Source: a virus. Taken from it: a DNA stretch of 24,989 nucleotides. Below are positions 14,388 through 23,060 of this stretch, in pieces. How positions within the stretch are numbered: position 1 is the stretch's first letter; each line of letters opens with the position of its first letter. The position numbers and the translations under genes are program-made. The stretch lies in IMG/VR virus record IMGVR_UViG_3300032117_000971, positions 1-24,989 of that record; one strand, 5' to 3'. The notes beneath the pieces were generated by a model, which had not been told where the DNA came from, did no database searches, and worked only from the letters and a program-made list of their open reading frames with translations.

Positions 14388-15758
14388 TTATGATAGCAGC
14401 CAAGTCATTGCGCTGGTCCATTTTGGTGCTGGATCTTTATGTTCAAATGTAACTGTACCACCAACTTTAGCAGGCCATTGGCACGAAGTCACAAAAGTCT
14501 TCCCTTTACGCCTTGTTTTAATAACAACAAAATTCCATCCAAAAAGTTCAATCATTCGTTGACTAAATTGTGGTAAAGCTCGTTTTGATCTGATAGCATC
14601 GTGAACTGCTGATTTAGCTATATAACGCACATAATAAAACAACGGAGAATTCCATGGCTTTTTGGGGTTATTATCTTGTGCTTGGACATAACTGAATAAT
14701 GGGCGGAATTCTTCCGGAATTTCTTCTACTGTAGCTGGTACACCTTTATTTCTGTTTTTCCAAACAGTTGTAATATAATCAATAAATCTATCATCAAATG
14801 GCATGAATTTTTCTAATCCGCCCAGTGAACCTGGGTAATTTTCATGTATCCAGTTTGCTGCCGCAAATGGTTGTAACATCGGGGTTGTTGATTGTAACAA
14901 TTGAATAAATTTTACAGAATCATCTGCCGACTGCAACATATGAGCTGGAATCTTTAATTCATTTATACTGCTCGGACTACCTGTTGTTCCACCTTTACTA
15001 CTTAAGAAAATAGTATTTCCAGTTTTAGAATTTTTCAAAGCAAAACTATCTGCCAATGGGCTTGAGGTTGAACCCGGGAAAAATAAGATATATTCATTTA
15101 ATTTTGCGCCTAAATGGGTATAAAACGCTTTTATGTCTGGGAAGTCAGCTACTCCATACATCATTGATAATATTCCAAGATATTCAAAAGCGTCATTTTG
15201 TATTGCGTTTTCTTCTTGTGTAGAAATATCTGCAGAAATAGTCGGTAGTTGACCATTCATAATCTGCCTAGCTATTTCTTTAACTACCGCACCAGCATTT
15301 CCTTGTTGATCTAATGCTGTACTTGACAAAATTCTTTGACCTAGTTCATTGGCCGGAAACGCTCCCAATTTAATAGCCAGCTCAGGAGTTACTTCTACTC
15401 CTTTTTCCAATTTTTCAGATTTCCAAATTTGACTAGGTTTAAGTTTGATGTTAGATGTACCGCGGCTTTTTGCGCCTCGCCAAGCTGTATCATCATAATA
15501 AATTTGCCCTAACATTACATTACCCTTGTCTGTCTTTACTGATAAACGAGGAGTAGTTGTACCTGGAGCAAAAAACTGTTGTATAGCAGGGATATTACTA
15601 GGGTCTATCGTCAGCGGACCAAGTTCGCTGTTGAATTTATGTCCAGCTTGAATCAGCTCAACAAATTTACCTACTCTATCTTCATGTTCTTTGCCCGGAC
15701 CAATAAGTTTACCTCTGGTAATGGCTCTGTCTTCTTTTATAAAATCGTTTGCTCTCAT
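14388..15758 (-). CDS. Uncharacterised 456-residue phage protein
   Basis: A long open frame with no family I can name. It opens MRANDFIKEDR, a start often seen in T4-like aquatic phage proteins. Notable segments are LSVKTDKGNVMLGQIYYDD near 72-90, NTIFLSSKGGTTGSPSSINE near 250-270, which recalls phage nuclease-like or restriction-like proteins with a Ser/Lys-Gly-Gly turn, and a basic C-terminal domain (VVIKTRRKGKTFVTSCQWPA) with a Trp-rich end. There is no signal peptide or membrane helix. It begins 6 bases after the nucleotidyltransferase-cupin stop with no clear ribosome site. It may have two domains, with the second starting around residue 280, but no function can be assigned. Confidence 0.7.
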   Translation of the reverse strand: MRANDFIKEDRAITRGKLIGPGKEHEDRVGKFVELIQAGHKFNSELGPLTIDPSNIPAIQQFFAPGTTTPRLSVKTDKGNVMLGQIYYDDTAWRGAKSRGTSNIKLKPSQIWKSEKLEKGVEVTPELAIKLGAFPANELGQRILSSTALDQQGNAGAVVKEIARQIMNGQLPTISADISTQEENAIQNDAFEYLGILSMMYGVADFPDIKAFYTHLGAKLNEYILFFPGSTSSPLADSFALKNSKTGNTIFLSSKGGTTGSPSSINELKIPAHMLQSADDSVKFIQLLQSTTPMLQPFAAANWIHENYPGSLGGLEKFMPFDDRFIDYITTVWKNRNKGVPATVEEIPEEFRPLFSYVQAQDNNPKKPWNSPLFYYVRYIAKSAVHDAIRSKRALPQFSQRMIELFGWNFVVIKTRRKGKTFVTSCQWPAKVGGTVTFEHKDPAPKWTSAMTWLLS

Positions 15759-15764
15759 AGTATA

Positions 15765-16511
15765 TTATTTATCTTTACGTTCTATATCATCCTCACCACA
15801 ATAGTCTCCGTACTGTATTTCAACTATTTTACAAGGTTGAGCGAATGGATTGTGTAGTCTGTGCCACTGTTCTGGTTCAACATGATAGTGGTCATGATGC
15901 TGTAGGGTAAAGGTGCGATCATCTAGTTCTACCTGGCACATACCGTAACTAACATGCCAATGTTCAGCACGATTATAGTGCCGTTGCATTGTCAATGTCT
16001 TACCGGGCTCTATAGTAAGTTCTTTAACTTTGGTACCCGCTACATCTTGTAGTACACGATAATAGCCCCACGGACGTTCTGTCTTGGGAGCTTTCCATTC
16101 TTCAAGAATCCAACTACTTGAATTCATTTTGTTTTCGCCACCTACTCCAAATACAAATTCAACATCGGCTTCTGTCATTTCTGGAATATTTTCTGCTGTG
16201 CGATCACCACCGTTGGCAAATATAATTTGGCTATTAGGGTACATAGCTTTGACGTTTCGAATAGCTTCGCGGCTACTTCCGTCATCATCATTAAACAATA
16301 TACAATGACTTACCATCTTAAGATTTTCGATGATATTGATACGCTCTGCACTGGGCATGAACGCACGACCTTTTTTACGAGTCAACCAAGCATCGCTGTT
16401 AATTCCAACTACTAGCATGTCACCTAATGCCCTTGCGGCTTTGAAATAACTAATATGACCACTATGTAAGGGATCAAATCCCCCTGTTATTAACACAACA
16501 CGATTAACCAT
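15765..16511 (-). CDS. Fused cytidylyltransferase-like / sugar-phosphate isomerase-type cupin protein
   Basis: A 248-residue two-domain protein. Residues 1-140 form a nucleotidyltransferase of the RfaE2/glycerol-phosphate cytidylyltransferase type: GGFDPLHSGH (10-19) with the HxGH motif and SSSWI (131-135) equivalent to the ISST motif. Residues 143-245 form a cupin like the C-terminal domain of type II mannose-6-phosphate isomerases/mannose-1-phosphate guanylyltransferases: ERPWGYY (145-151), EPGKTLTMQRHYNRAEHWHV (168-187), WHRLHNP and GEDDIER (239-245). The parts normally lie in separate enzymes, so this fusion would link a sugar- or polyol-phosphate isomerisation to nucleotide activation. 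It overlaps the upstream methyltransferase by 8 bases. It probably makes an activated sugar for the nearby glycosyltransferases; the sugar is unknown. Confidence 0.85.
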   Translation of the reverse strand: MVNRVVLITGGFDPLHSGHISYFKAARALGDMLVVGINSDAWLTRKKGRAFMPSAERINIIENLKMVSHCILFNDDDGSSREAIRNVKAMYPNSQIIFANGGDRTAENIPEMTEADVEFVFGVGGENKMNSSSWILEEWKAPKTERPWGYYRVLQDVAGTKVKELTIEPGKTLTMQRHYNRAEHWHVSYGMCQVELDDRTFTLQHHDHYHVEPEQWHRLHNPFAQPCKIVEIQYGDYCGEDDIERKDK

Positions 16512-17418
16512 TTTTATAACTCTTCTTTACTGGCGCAGTATTTTTAATTTTAATAGGCTTCAATACCGGAGTTTCTTTGACCACAGCCTTTGGTTGTTGA
16601 ATAACATGTTCTGTTGATTCAACCGTTTCGTTGAATACTCCAGCAATTTCTGGAGTTTCTGGCATACCCGGTAACGTACTTTTTTGGCTTACCCACTCAA
16701 CAAAATATAGTTCTTTATCTAACCACGGCATTACTATTTCTTCTTGTTTTAAATAGCCATTACTGTTTAGACTGCTAACAATACTTGGATGTAATAGGTT
16801 TTTATCTATCAGGTCAAACCAACTGGTAGTTTTAGGGTCCATTGGAGCAACATCACTTTTATACACAGCCATTTGAATCCATGGATCATTGAATTTCTTT
16901 AGCAAATAAGCATCACGGCAGTCAAATCCGTTGACTGCCAACATGTAGATTAAGTTTACTGGGGTGAAATTATAGTAACAATTATTATAACTTCTGCTAT
17001 AATATCGATCATATTCTACGCCATTATGCTGAGGAACTGTTAATAATAACATACCATTTACTGTCATTGCGTTACTCCAATGACGTAATGCTACTAGCGG
17101 ATTAGTACTATATTGTAGACAATCATAGGCCCACATTAGATCAATGCTAACAGGTAGTATATATTCTCGATCAAAGTCTTCATTGACTTTGTGTAGATTT
17201 GGCAATGTGGGAACTTGTGCTAATTTGCTACCGTCAATGTCAACAGCAAAGCAATTGAAGTTGTATGGTTGAGGAGGATCATCATAGTCTTCTAGTGTAG
17301 CCCACCAAACAGCATCTTCGCCTGTGCCGCAACCCATGATAGTCACATGCTTTAGACTTTCTAAGAAAGTATCATATTGCTGTATGGTTTCTAATATGCT
17401 TAAACTATGTCTAGCCAA
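16504..17418 (-). CDS. SAM-dependent methyltransferase-like protein with Pro/Lys-rich tail
   Basis: A 304-residue protein. The methyltransferase core shows motif I VTIMGCGTGED (25-35), an acidic strand-2 end (CFAVDIDGSKL) and a DLMWAYDCLQYSTNPLVAL segment followed by MTVNGMLLLTVPQH, the usual motif IV-VI order. After about residue 245 the sequence changes to a low-complexity tail rich in Pro, Val, Lys and Glu, ending in a basic VKKSYKNG. The substrate is unknown; FxPVNLIYMLAVNGF is typical of small-molecule or sugar methyltransferases. It starts inside the end of the UvsY-type gene (8-base overlap) and overlaps the fused nucleotidyltransferase-cupin gene, which suggests a common nucleotide-sugar pathway. 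Confidence 0.75.
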   Translation of the reverse strand: MARHSLSILETIQQYDTFLESLKHVTIMGCGTGEDAVWWATLEDYDDPPQPYNFNCFAVDIDGSKLAQVPTLPNLHKVNEDFDREYILPVSIDLMWAYDCLQYSTNPLVALRHWSNAMTVNGMLLLTVPQHNGVEYDRYYSRSYNNCYYNFTPVNLIYMLAVNGFDCRDAYLLKKFNDPWIQMAVYKSDVAPMDPKTTSWFDLIDKNLLHPSIVSSLNSNGYLKQEEIVMPWLDKELYFVEWVSQKSTLPGMPETPEIAGVFNETVESTEHVIQQPKAVVKETPVLKPIKIKNTAPVKKSYKNG

Positions 17419-17866
17419 TTGACGAATCCTCCATACCTGCTGTACGTAGGCGTGTGATATGACCTAACATAAAGTTTTTGCTTTCTAGACCTTTCATGAT
17501 ACCTAGCCATTTGTTACGCAATAGAGCTACTTCGTTGATGATAGTTTCCATGTCGATAACATCATCTTCTGCTTCTGCGTATTTTTCAGCATCGCGACTA
17601 GTCAGCGCACGTGCGTAGGCTTCTAGATATTTTTTATAGTGACTTTGACGTATCTTACGTAGTTGTATGTTAAGGTAGTTAAGCACAGCTTCAATCTCTT
17701 GTAATTGATTAAAGCGATGTTCAGTAATGCCTGGCAAATTGGCTAGATTCTTTTCAATATTGCCATGGGTTCCTACTTCTCGTTTAGCCTGTGCTAGTTC
17801 ATTTTCATAATAGCTTATGAAGTCCGGAATATTACCTAAATTAGCTACTACTTTGTTATACCACAT
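17411..17866 (-). CDS. uvsY: UvsY-type recombination mediator
   Basis: A 151-residue alpha-helical protein that resembles UvsY of T4-like aquatic phages, especially in the C-terminal half: DVIDMETIINEVALLRNKWL (102-121) and GHITRLRTAGMED (135-147). UvsY loads UvsX recombinase on gp32-coated single-stranded DNA; all three partners are in this window. The N-terminal half is rich in Lys, Arg, Glu and Gln with heptad-like leucines. Its ATG overlaps the preceding stop by one base (TAATG). T4 UvsY is about 137 residues, so the length fits. The only doubt is that the call is by resemblance, without an alignment. Confidence 0.82.
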   Translation of the reverse strand: MWYNKVVANLGNIPDFISYYENELAQAKREVGTHGNIEKNLANLPGITEHRFNQLQEIEAVLNYLNIQLRKIRQSHYKKYLEAYARALTSRDAEKYAEAEDDVIDMETIINEVALLRNKWLGIMKGLESKNFMLGHITRLRTAGMEDSSIG

Positions 17867-18108
17867 TAATAATCTTCGTCTTCTTCGTCGTCGTAGTCTG
17901 GTTCCTCAACTGCTTCGCCTAGGTATTCTTCTACAGCACGTTTAAGATAGCTATCAGAACCACCCACAGCAATAAGATCGCGCTCTAAAATGTTATGATC
18001 AGCTACCACGCTGATCAAATGATCAGCGGCAGCTTGACGATCTTTCGGATTGATATACTCTTTACAAGTTAACCAAACTTCTCCTACTACATCGATTTCA
18101 ATGCTCAT
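17866..18108 (-). CDS. Small acidic protein between uvsX and uvsY
   Basis: An 80-residue protein with a globular first part (SIEIDVVGEVWLTCKEYI; RQAAADHLISVVADHN) and a strongly acidic tail (EEPDYDDEEDEDY). Its ATG overlaps the previous stop (ATGA) and its stop overlaps the uvsY start, so it is translated with the recombination genes. The acidic tail resembles C-terminal tails of single-stranded-DNA-binding proteins and could contact UvsX or UvsY. I do not recognise a named family; small genes in this position are usual in T4-like aquatic phages. Confidence 0.75.
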   Translation of the reverse strand: MSIEIDVVGEVWLTCKEYINPKDRQAAADHLISVVADHNILERDLIAVGGSDSYLKRAVEEYLGEAVEEPDYDDEEDEDY

Positions 18109-18350
18109 TTTTCTCTTACTCCAACAGAAATAACTTCTGCCTGTGCTGGCAATACTAAAATTTCAACGTTATTGGGGATAATCATTACCTTGTTATTCGG
18201 TAACAAATATTTAACTTGACGACCAAGTTCTTCCGCTAACGGCATAGTATATGAACTATCTGTGCGGATGATTACGATTTCGTCCGGTTTAATGTTCATT
18301 AATGTTGTTTCTGGTAAGCCTAATGCGTTATCTTCTAAAAATTTATTCAT
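18105..18350 (-). CDS. Small conserved-type protein downstream of uvsX
   Basis: An 81-residue protein from the ATG at 18350. This start was chosen over Met codons 6-7 positions upstream because GAGGAG lies 7 bases before it and only 8 bases of overlap with uvsX result. The sequence alternates strands and turns: DEIVIIRTDSSYTMPLAEEL, QVKYLLPNNKVMIIPNNVEI, VEVISVG-like end. No cofactor, metal or membrane motif is visible. It is the second gene of the uvsX-uvsY unit. Function unknown. Confidence 0.73.
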   Translation of the reverse strand: MNKFLEDNALGLPETTLMNIKPDEIVIIRTDSSYTMPLAEELGRQVKYLLPNNKVMIIPNNVEILVLPAQAEVISVGVREK

Positions 18351-19416
18351 TTTCACTCTCCTCATCAATTTGTGTTGATTCTGTACTTAGCAGTGCAGAA
18401 TTGCCTGATACTTCTTTCATTACTCGATCCAAGCATCCGTCTTCATTCTTTTCCCATGCTTTGCGGAATTTCTTAATACTAGTACCGTCAGCAAATGAAA
18501 ACACTAAACTATTACCTTCTTTTTTAAGTAGGTTTTTAGCTTCGATCATGTCTACCATACCACTGTAAGGACTCATACCAGTTTCATATGGAATCTCTAC
18601 TTGCACCGACTCAAACGGTTTAGCATATCTGGTCTTCATAATCTTACAAGCAGCCCGGATACCGTTAACTGTTGTAGTCTTATTGCCATCAGCATCTGTT
18701 TTAAGTTTAAGTTTACGCATAGCTACAACAATACTTGAAGCGTAGATAAAGCCTTGACCACCTGAAATTTTATCATCTGGGTCAAACATATCTTGACTTG
18801 CGTAAGTATGATTAGTTGCTACTAAACCAATGTTAAGTGTGCCAAACATGTTTACACAGTTACGAACAAGTGCTGTTAGTGCTTTAGGTTTACGACCCAT
18901 ATCACCTTTCATTTCACCCGATTCAAACTGATTAACATCTGTTGGCGTCAACATCATACCTAAACTATCTAAGACAAACAAGACCTTAGGACGATCTTCT
19001 TCTTCTAATGTGCGATACTCTTTAACAAAGTCACTGATAACCTTGGCTACATCGTCAATCATAGCCATATTCAGTTTTAGCAATTTTTCCTCTGAAGTGT
19101 CTACTCCTAACGCATGTAACCAAGCCTCATCAAGCGCATTTTCTGTATCAATTAAGATTACATAAATGCCTTGCTCTTGTGCGTGACGCACAATGTTACC
19201 TGAACAGATAAAACTTTTACCTGCTCCTGATTCACCAGCAAACACTGTTACTTTGCCCATTGGAATACCTTTGTTAAAGTCTCCACTTAATAGGTAGTTT
19301 AGTGTGTAGTTGCCTGTTGAGATCCAATCTGTAGGATCGTTAAAGCCAATGCCCATTCCCGGGATAGCTTTTGTAATTGATTTTCTAAATTTACTAATGT
19401 CGTATGGTTTTGCCAT
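18343..19416 (-). CDS. uvsX: UvsX/RecA-like recombinase
   Basis: A 357-residue RecA-family ATPase that pairs homologous DNA and supports recombination-dependent replication. Visible: Walker A GESGAGKS (61-68), IDTENALDEAWLHALGVD (89-106) with the catalytic-Glu region, Walker B VLFVLDSLGMM (145-155, Asp150), the loop segment GDMGRKPKALTALVRNCVN and ATNHTY (near 201-206), and the KISGGQGFIYASSIVV filament-interface segment. The length is usual for phage UvsX. The C-terminus is acidic (STQIDEESENE). The MAKPYDISKFRKSI start is typical. The gene starts 2 bases before the stop of the upstream radical SAM gene and precedes two small genes and uvsY in one unit. Confidence 0.96.
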   Translation of the reverse strand: MAKPYDISKFRKSITKAIPGMGIGFNDPTDWISTGNYTLNYLLSGDFNKGIPMGKVTVFAGESGAGKSFICSGNIVRHAQEQGIYVILIDTENALDEAWLHALGVDTSEEKLLKLNMAMIDDVAKVISDFVKEYRTLEEEDRPKVLFVLDSLGMMLTPTDVNQFESGEMKGDMGRKPKALTALVRNCVNMFGTLNIGLVATNHTYASQDMFDPDDKISGGQGFIYASSIVVAMRKLKLKTDADGNKTTTVNGIRAACKIMKTRYAKPFESVQVEIPYETGMSPYSGMVDMIEAKNLLKKEGNSLVFSFADGTSIKKFRKAWEKNEDGCLDRVMKEVSGNSALLSTESTQIDEESENE

Positions 19417-19418
19417 GA

Positions 19419-20573
19419 TTATTTGCCCTCTTCTATTAAACTATAAAATTCTTTAAACACTTGTTTACTGTCTAGTCCACGTCTGCGGTCTATTTTAGCA
19501 ATTTCTTCTAAACAATAATCAATATTTTTTACCATTGGTGTTTTTATGTATTGTAACATATTTCTTAGACTATTTTCAAGTAGATATCCAGGTTTTTGGC
19601 TAATCCAGTTTTCTAATTCTTGTTCTACTGTGTATAGCATATGGCTCGGAAGATGTCTAATATTTAAATAATTGGGACTGGTAATTGGTCCAACTACAAA
19701 ACTATTATTATGAAATCCTAATTTTTGTAAGTATCTAATACACTCAAATATTGACATATAATTCAATAGATGATGTAACATATTAAATGATATTTTATGA
19801 TTTAACTCTTTAATAATATCGAGATTATCTAAGAAATCCTGCCAACAACTACCATAGCGAACATATTCAAATTCATGTTCGAGTTCATCAATACTGATTG
19901 TCCAATGTACGTTAGGGAATTCACATATTGCTTCAAATACCCTAGTATCTACTTTACTTAAGTTTGTATTAATACGTAGATTTACATTAAGATTAACCTG
20001 TTTAAGCAATGCCAATAATTCTAAATTTTCTTTCATTAGCAAGGGTTCGCCGCCTGCCATGTAAACGTGTTTTAATTGATGTGCGTTATTAAAGATATAT
20101 TCTTTTAATTCAGCAACACGCTCATCACTAGGTTTGATACTAACTACATCAAGTTCAGCAGCCCATTTGCTAGAATATTCAGGCCCGCAATATATACACC
20201 CAAAATTACACACATTACTCCATCGGATGTCAATCTGATGTAGATCAAAATTATTGACATTGTCGTAGAGATCTTTGTTAACCTCTTTTAACTCTTTGAG
20301 ATAAAACACCCGATCGCTGATAATATCAAAACTTTTTTTATCAAACTCTAAGCTGTAACACCCATAACATCCTATGCCGCCTTTTCGTGCTAGCATATTC
20401 TCTTTAGTTTGTGTATTAGATTCTAATATACTAGTCAGCGGAGAGTCTTTAAGATTGCCAATGGCTGTTTGACTGCGGATACAATTCATAACATCGCCGT
20501 TAGAATTATACATGAATCCAGTCCAAGGGATAGGACAAAAGCTCTTATTAGTTAAATATTCTTTTGAATTCAT
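19419..20573 (-). CDS. Twitch-domain-type radical SAM protein (copy 1)
   Basis: A 384-residue protein with the radical SAM cluster motif Cys122-x3-Cys126-x2-Cys129 (VCNFGCIYCGP) and the SAM-binding GGEP (174-177). Before it is a Cys-containing N-terminal segment: FCPIPWTGFMYNSNGDVMNC (12-31) and CYGCY (69-73), an auxiliary-cluster-like (twitch/SPASM-type) element placed before the barrel. This arrangement is common in uncharacterised phage and cyanobacterial radical SAM proteins. It starts next to a second copy (8 bases downstream of that gene's stop) and ends at the uvsX start. Likely acts by hydrogen abstraction on a sugar, peptide or nucleoside; the substrate is unknown. Confidence 0.87.
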   Translation of the reverse strand: MNSKEYLTNKSFCPIPWTGFMYNSNGDVMNCIRSQTAIGNLKDSPLTSILESNTQTKENMLARKGGIGCYGCYSLEFDKKSFDIISDRVFYLKELKEVNKDLYDNVNNFDLHQIDIRWSNVCNFGCIYCGPEYSSKWAAELDVVSIKPSDERVAELKEYIFNNAHQLKHVYMAGGEPLLMKENLELLALLKQVNLNVNLRINTNLSKVDTRVFEAICEFPNVHWTISIDELEHEFEYVRYGSCWQDFLDNLDIIKELNHKISFNMLHHLLNYMSIFECIRYLQKLGFHNNSFVVGPITSPNYLNIRHLPSHMLYTVEQELENWISQKPGYLLENSLRNMLQYIKTPMVKNIDYCLEEIAKIDRRRGLDSKQVFKEFYSLIEEGK

Positions 20574-20581
20574 TAGTGAAC

Positions 20582-21709
20582 CTATAAATCAATTGGCAAA
20601 TTTATGTTTTTTCGATCTGAGAATTCTTTTAAAAATTCTCGCATTTGAGCATACATTGTTTTATTAAATTTAGAAACTTCAATGGCCCCTATGACCGAGT
20701 CGATACCAGATATCCAACTATGTTCTTGTAGTTTTTTAAATTTTTCAATTATGTTATTCTTTTTGCTATCTATTAATGTATTAAATGTTAAAATATTTGG
20801 ATCGCGGCAATATTCAAATGTCCACTCGAGGTCTGAATACTTTTCTTTAATACTTAACATCAACAAACTAAATTGATCAATATCAAGTACAGTAATACTG
20901 TTCATTAATGATAAAATTTTTACAGTAACATTATTAGGTTTATTCTTTAATAAATGACTAATATTATCCAACATTTTGTTATAATTCATACCAAATCGAA
21001 CAAATTCTGCTAACTTTCCTGTACAATCTAAACTAACTCCTATATGTATATTATCGTATCGTAATGCTAGGTTTAATAATCGATCTATAGGTTCGAATGT
21101 AGGGCATGATAAATTCGTAGTTAACATAAGATTCTTACTAGATACATTCTCTACCAATTTAAAGAAATCTTTATGTCTTAACGGTTCGCCACCAAGCACT
21201 GCTAATGTCTCAAGTTGGTTATATTGATTAACCCACTCAACAATACTATCAAAATCTTTATCATTTTTTTCATCTATATTATAGAAGTCTTTATCAGAAA
21301 ATATTCTATATGGCTTATTCCTAACATCAGTTTCCCACTGACTACTAAATTTTGGATTACAGTATATACATTGGAAATTACATTCGTTGCCTAAACTAAT
21401 TTCAATTTGTTTAGCTTTTGGATTTTTTTGATAATCAGATAGTTGACCCGTAAACTTCTCCAAATATCGGTGACGTTTACTAGTAATTCCTTGATTTTCT
21501 AAATTCCAGCAATAATTGCAACTAGGATCTTGATAACCGTTTAATAATTTATTTTTTTGATCATCTAATACTATAGAAATTTGTTCTTTATTAATAAATT
21601 TTACAGGGACACCTTTACAACATGCGTAGACAAATCCATTTGTTGGATTAACAAGCAATTCATCCCATTTAGCAGGACAAAAAGTTGTTAAATGTTTTGT
21701 TGAATCCAT
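20582..21709 (-). CDS. Twitch-domain-type radical SAM protein (copy 2)
   Basis: A 375-residue homologue of copy 1. It contains the cluster motif Cys110-x3-Cys114-x2-Cys117 (ECNFQCIYCNPKFSSQW), GGEP (173-176) and N-terminal cysteines at 11, 30, 31, 64 and 67 (FCPAKW; YACCKG; CNYCW). The Ser-Ser-Lys/Gln-Trp after the third Cys matches copy 1, but the rest has diverged greatly, so the duplication is old or the copies arrived separately. It is noticeably A+T-rich: a 60-base sample at 20701 has 15 G+C. AGAGG precedes the ATG, which lies inside the SDR gene (22-base overlap). Confidence 0.87.
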   Translation of the reverse strand: MDSTKHLTTFCPAKWDELLVNPTNGFVYACCKGVPVKFINKEQISIVLDDQKNKLLNGYQDPSCNYCWNLENQGITSKRHRYLEKFTGQLSDYQKNPKAKQIEISLGNECNFQCIYCNPKFSSQWETDVRNKPYRIFSDKDFYNIDEKNDKDFDSIVEWVNQYNQLETLAVLGGEPLRHKDFFKLVENVSSKNLMLTTNLSCPTFEPIDRLLNLALRYDNIHIGVSLDCTGKLAEFVRFGMNYNKMLDNISHLLKNKPNNVTVKILSLMNSITVLDIDQFSLLMLSIKEKYSDLEWTFEYCRDPNILTFNTLIDSKKNNIIEKFKKLQEHSWISGIDSVIGAIEVSKFNKTMYAQMREFLKEFSDRKNINLPIDL

Positions 21710-22179
21710 TGATATACCTCTTGAGCATACGTATCTACATTCTGGTACTGCGGTGGCTCTTGTCCTAATTGTGTAGCAACATTTCCTGGTCTAACCATAA
21801 TTTGTCTAGGCCATACATTGCGCTCAGTTAATAACTCTTCTGCTAGTTCCAATGCTTTCTTTTGAATAATATATTCATCCCACTCTCGTTTAAGTGGAAC
21901 TATTATATCAGTCATTTGAGTACTAATATTTACTATTGTTTTTTGCTGCCCTTCCCAACGTCGCCACATTTCAAATAATAATTCAGTCTGAGCAAAACCA
22001 ACTTGAGCATTGTTAATAAACAAGTCACAACATTCGATTACGCCTGCTACTTTAGGTAGACTACGAATGTTATAACCGTTGCGTCGACTTAATGCTACAA
22101 CTTCGTGCCCGTCAGCTTCAAACAGTTTAGCTAATGCTAGTCCAATTCCCGCTGTCCCGCCTGTAATAGCTACTTTCAT
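21688..22179 (-). CDS. Short SDR-family oxidoreductase-like protein
   Basis: A 163-residue Rossmann-fold protein of the short-chain dehydrogenase/reductase family. It keeps the cofactor motif TGGTAGIG (6-13), the NNA motif (56-58), Ser86 and Tyr103-x3-Lys107 (catalytic Tyr-Lys). It is about 90 residues shorter than usual; the segment between the cofactor site and NNA is compressed and the C-terminal substrate loop is small. As the full catalytic set is present, it is probably an active but minimal enzyme and not a remnant. It is coupled to both neighbours: its ATG overlaps the upstream radical SAM stop (ATGA) and its end overlaps copy 2 by 22 bases. An NAD(P)-linked sugar or carbonyl reduction for the cassette is likely. 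Confidence 0.82.
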   Translation of the reverse strand: MKVAITGGTAGIGLALAKLFEADGHEVVALSRRNGYNIRSLPKVAGVIECCDLFINNAQVGFAQTELLFEMWRRWEGQQKTIVNISTQMTDIIVPLKREWDEYIIQKKALELAEELLTERNVWPRQIMVRPGNVATQLGQEPPQYQNVDTYAQEVYQWIQQNI

Positions 22180-23060
22180 TCTATTCCTCGTAATTGCTTT
22201 TGTTGTTGTATGTATGCTAGTGATTCTGGGGTATCTTTATTTTCTACTGCTAACTCAATCGGCTCTTTAAGATAAGCATAACTATTTTCTAGCTTATGTT
22301 CTTTTACAAATTCAAGTATATTAGGCAAATCATCAATATTTAACGCACTAACAGTAGTCCATGTGTTTAGTTTTACAGGCATACTCATATAACGTTGTAG
22401 GTTAGCATAAAATTTATCCCATTTAACCGGATACCGCACAAAATCATGTACTGGGCCTATACCATCTAAACTTACAGTAACAGTAACATGTACTCCTCGT
22501 TCGCATAACGGCCATAATTCTTCTAATACTGTACTACAGTTTGTATTAAGTCTTACGCTACGAATATTTAGAGGCAAGTTAGCCAAGATATGTTTATAGT
22601 TTTTACTATGGCTAGGTTCACCACCATTAATATCTAAGTGTACCACGCGATCCAATGGTAACGACCAAAAAGCATTAGAATTGTCAACTATGGTGTAGTT
22701 TTTACTTTTAAGGCCGCCAATTAAGGTACTGTGGTCTTCGTTACAAGTCAGACATGCGCTGTTGCATATATTATCTAACACGCCGCCCACTGATAGGTAA
22801 TCTTTTTGTTTTTGTAATCTATGAAATTTAATTGCATTAGTACGAATACTTGTGCCGTTTTCTAGTTCAGTTTTCATACAACGTTCGCACTCTACAGGCC
22901 AAATACCTTGTTCCATGCTATCTTTAATTCCAGTTAACCATCCACTAGCATCCATTTCCTCTAGCGAATAAAACTGCGGATTTCTAGTCATATGACCACA
23001 ACGGCTAATGGTACCGTTAGGATTGAGTCTAACAAAATGATCTAGTCTAGGGCAATACAT
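22176..23060 (-). CDS. Twitch-domain-type radical SAM protein (copy 3)
   Basis: A 294-residue, shorter member of the group. The cluster motif is Cys99-x3-Cys103-x2-Cys106 (ICNSACLTCNEDHST), SAM-binding NGGEPS lies at 145-150, and N-terminal cysteines are at 3, 21, 58 and 61 (MYCPRLDHFVRLNPNG; CERC). The barrel segments VSLDGIGPVHDFVRYP (with the family Asp-Gly) and TVSALNIDDLPNILEF are clear. It overlaps the sulfotransferase-like gene by 19 bases and the SDR gene by 4. With copies 1 and 2 it makes a set of three related enzymes that may each act on a different step or substrate of one pathway. Confidence 0.87.
   Translation of the reverse strand: MYCPRLDHFVRLNPNGTISRCGHMTRNPQFYSLEEMDASGWLTGIKDSMEQGIWPVECERCMKTELENGTSIRTNAIKFHRLQKQKDYLSVGGVLDNICNSACLTCNEDHSTLIGGLKSKNYTIVDNSNAFWSLPLDRVVHLDINGGEPSHSKNYKHILANLPLNIRSVRLNTNCSTVLEELWPLCERGVHVTVTVSLDGIGPVHDFVRYPVKWDKFYANLQRYMSMPVKLNTWTTVSALNIDDLPNILEFVKEHKLENSYAYLKEPIELAVENKDTPESLAYIQQQKQLRGIE

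Noticed and set aside
15766-15773. GATAAATA on the minus strand, similar to the late promoter octamer
   Set aside because: It overlaps the stop codon of the fused nucleotidyltransferase gene and lies only 7 bases before the next ATG, too close for a normal promoter; it arises from Asp-Lys-stop codons.
21688-22179. SDR gene as a truncated pseudogene
   Set aside because: Although short, it keeps the cofactor motif, NNA, Ser and Tyr-x3-Lys and is overlapped in a precise way by both neighbours, so a minimal functional enzyme is more likely.
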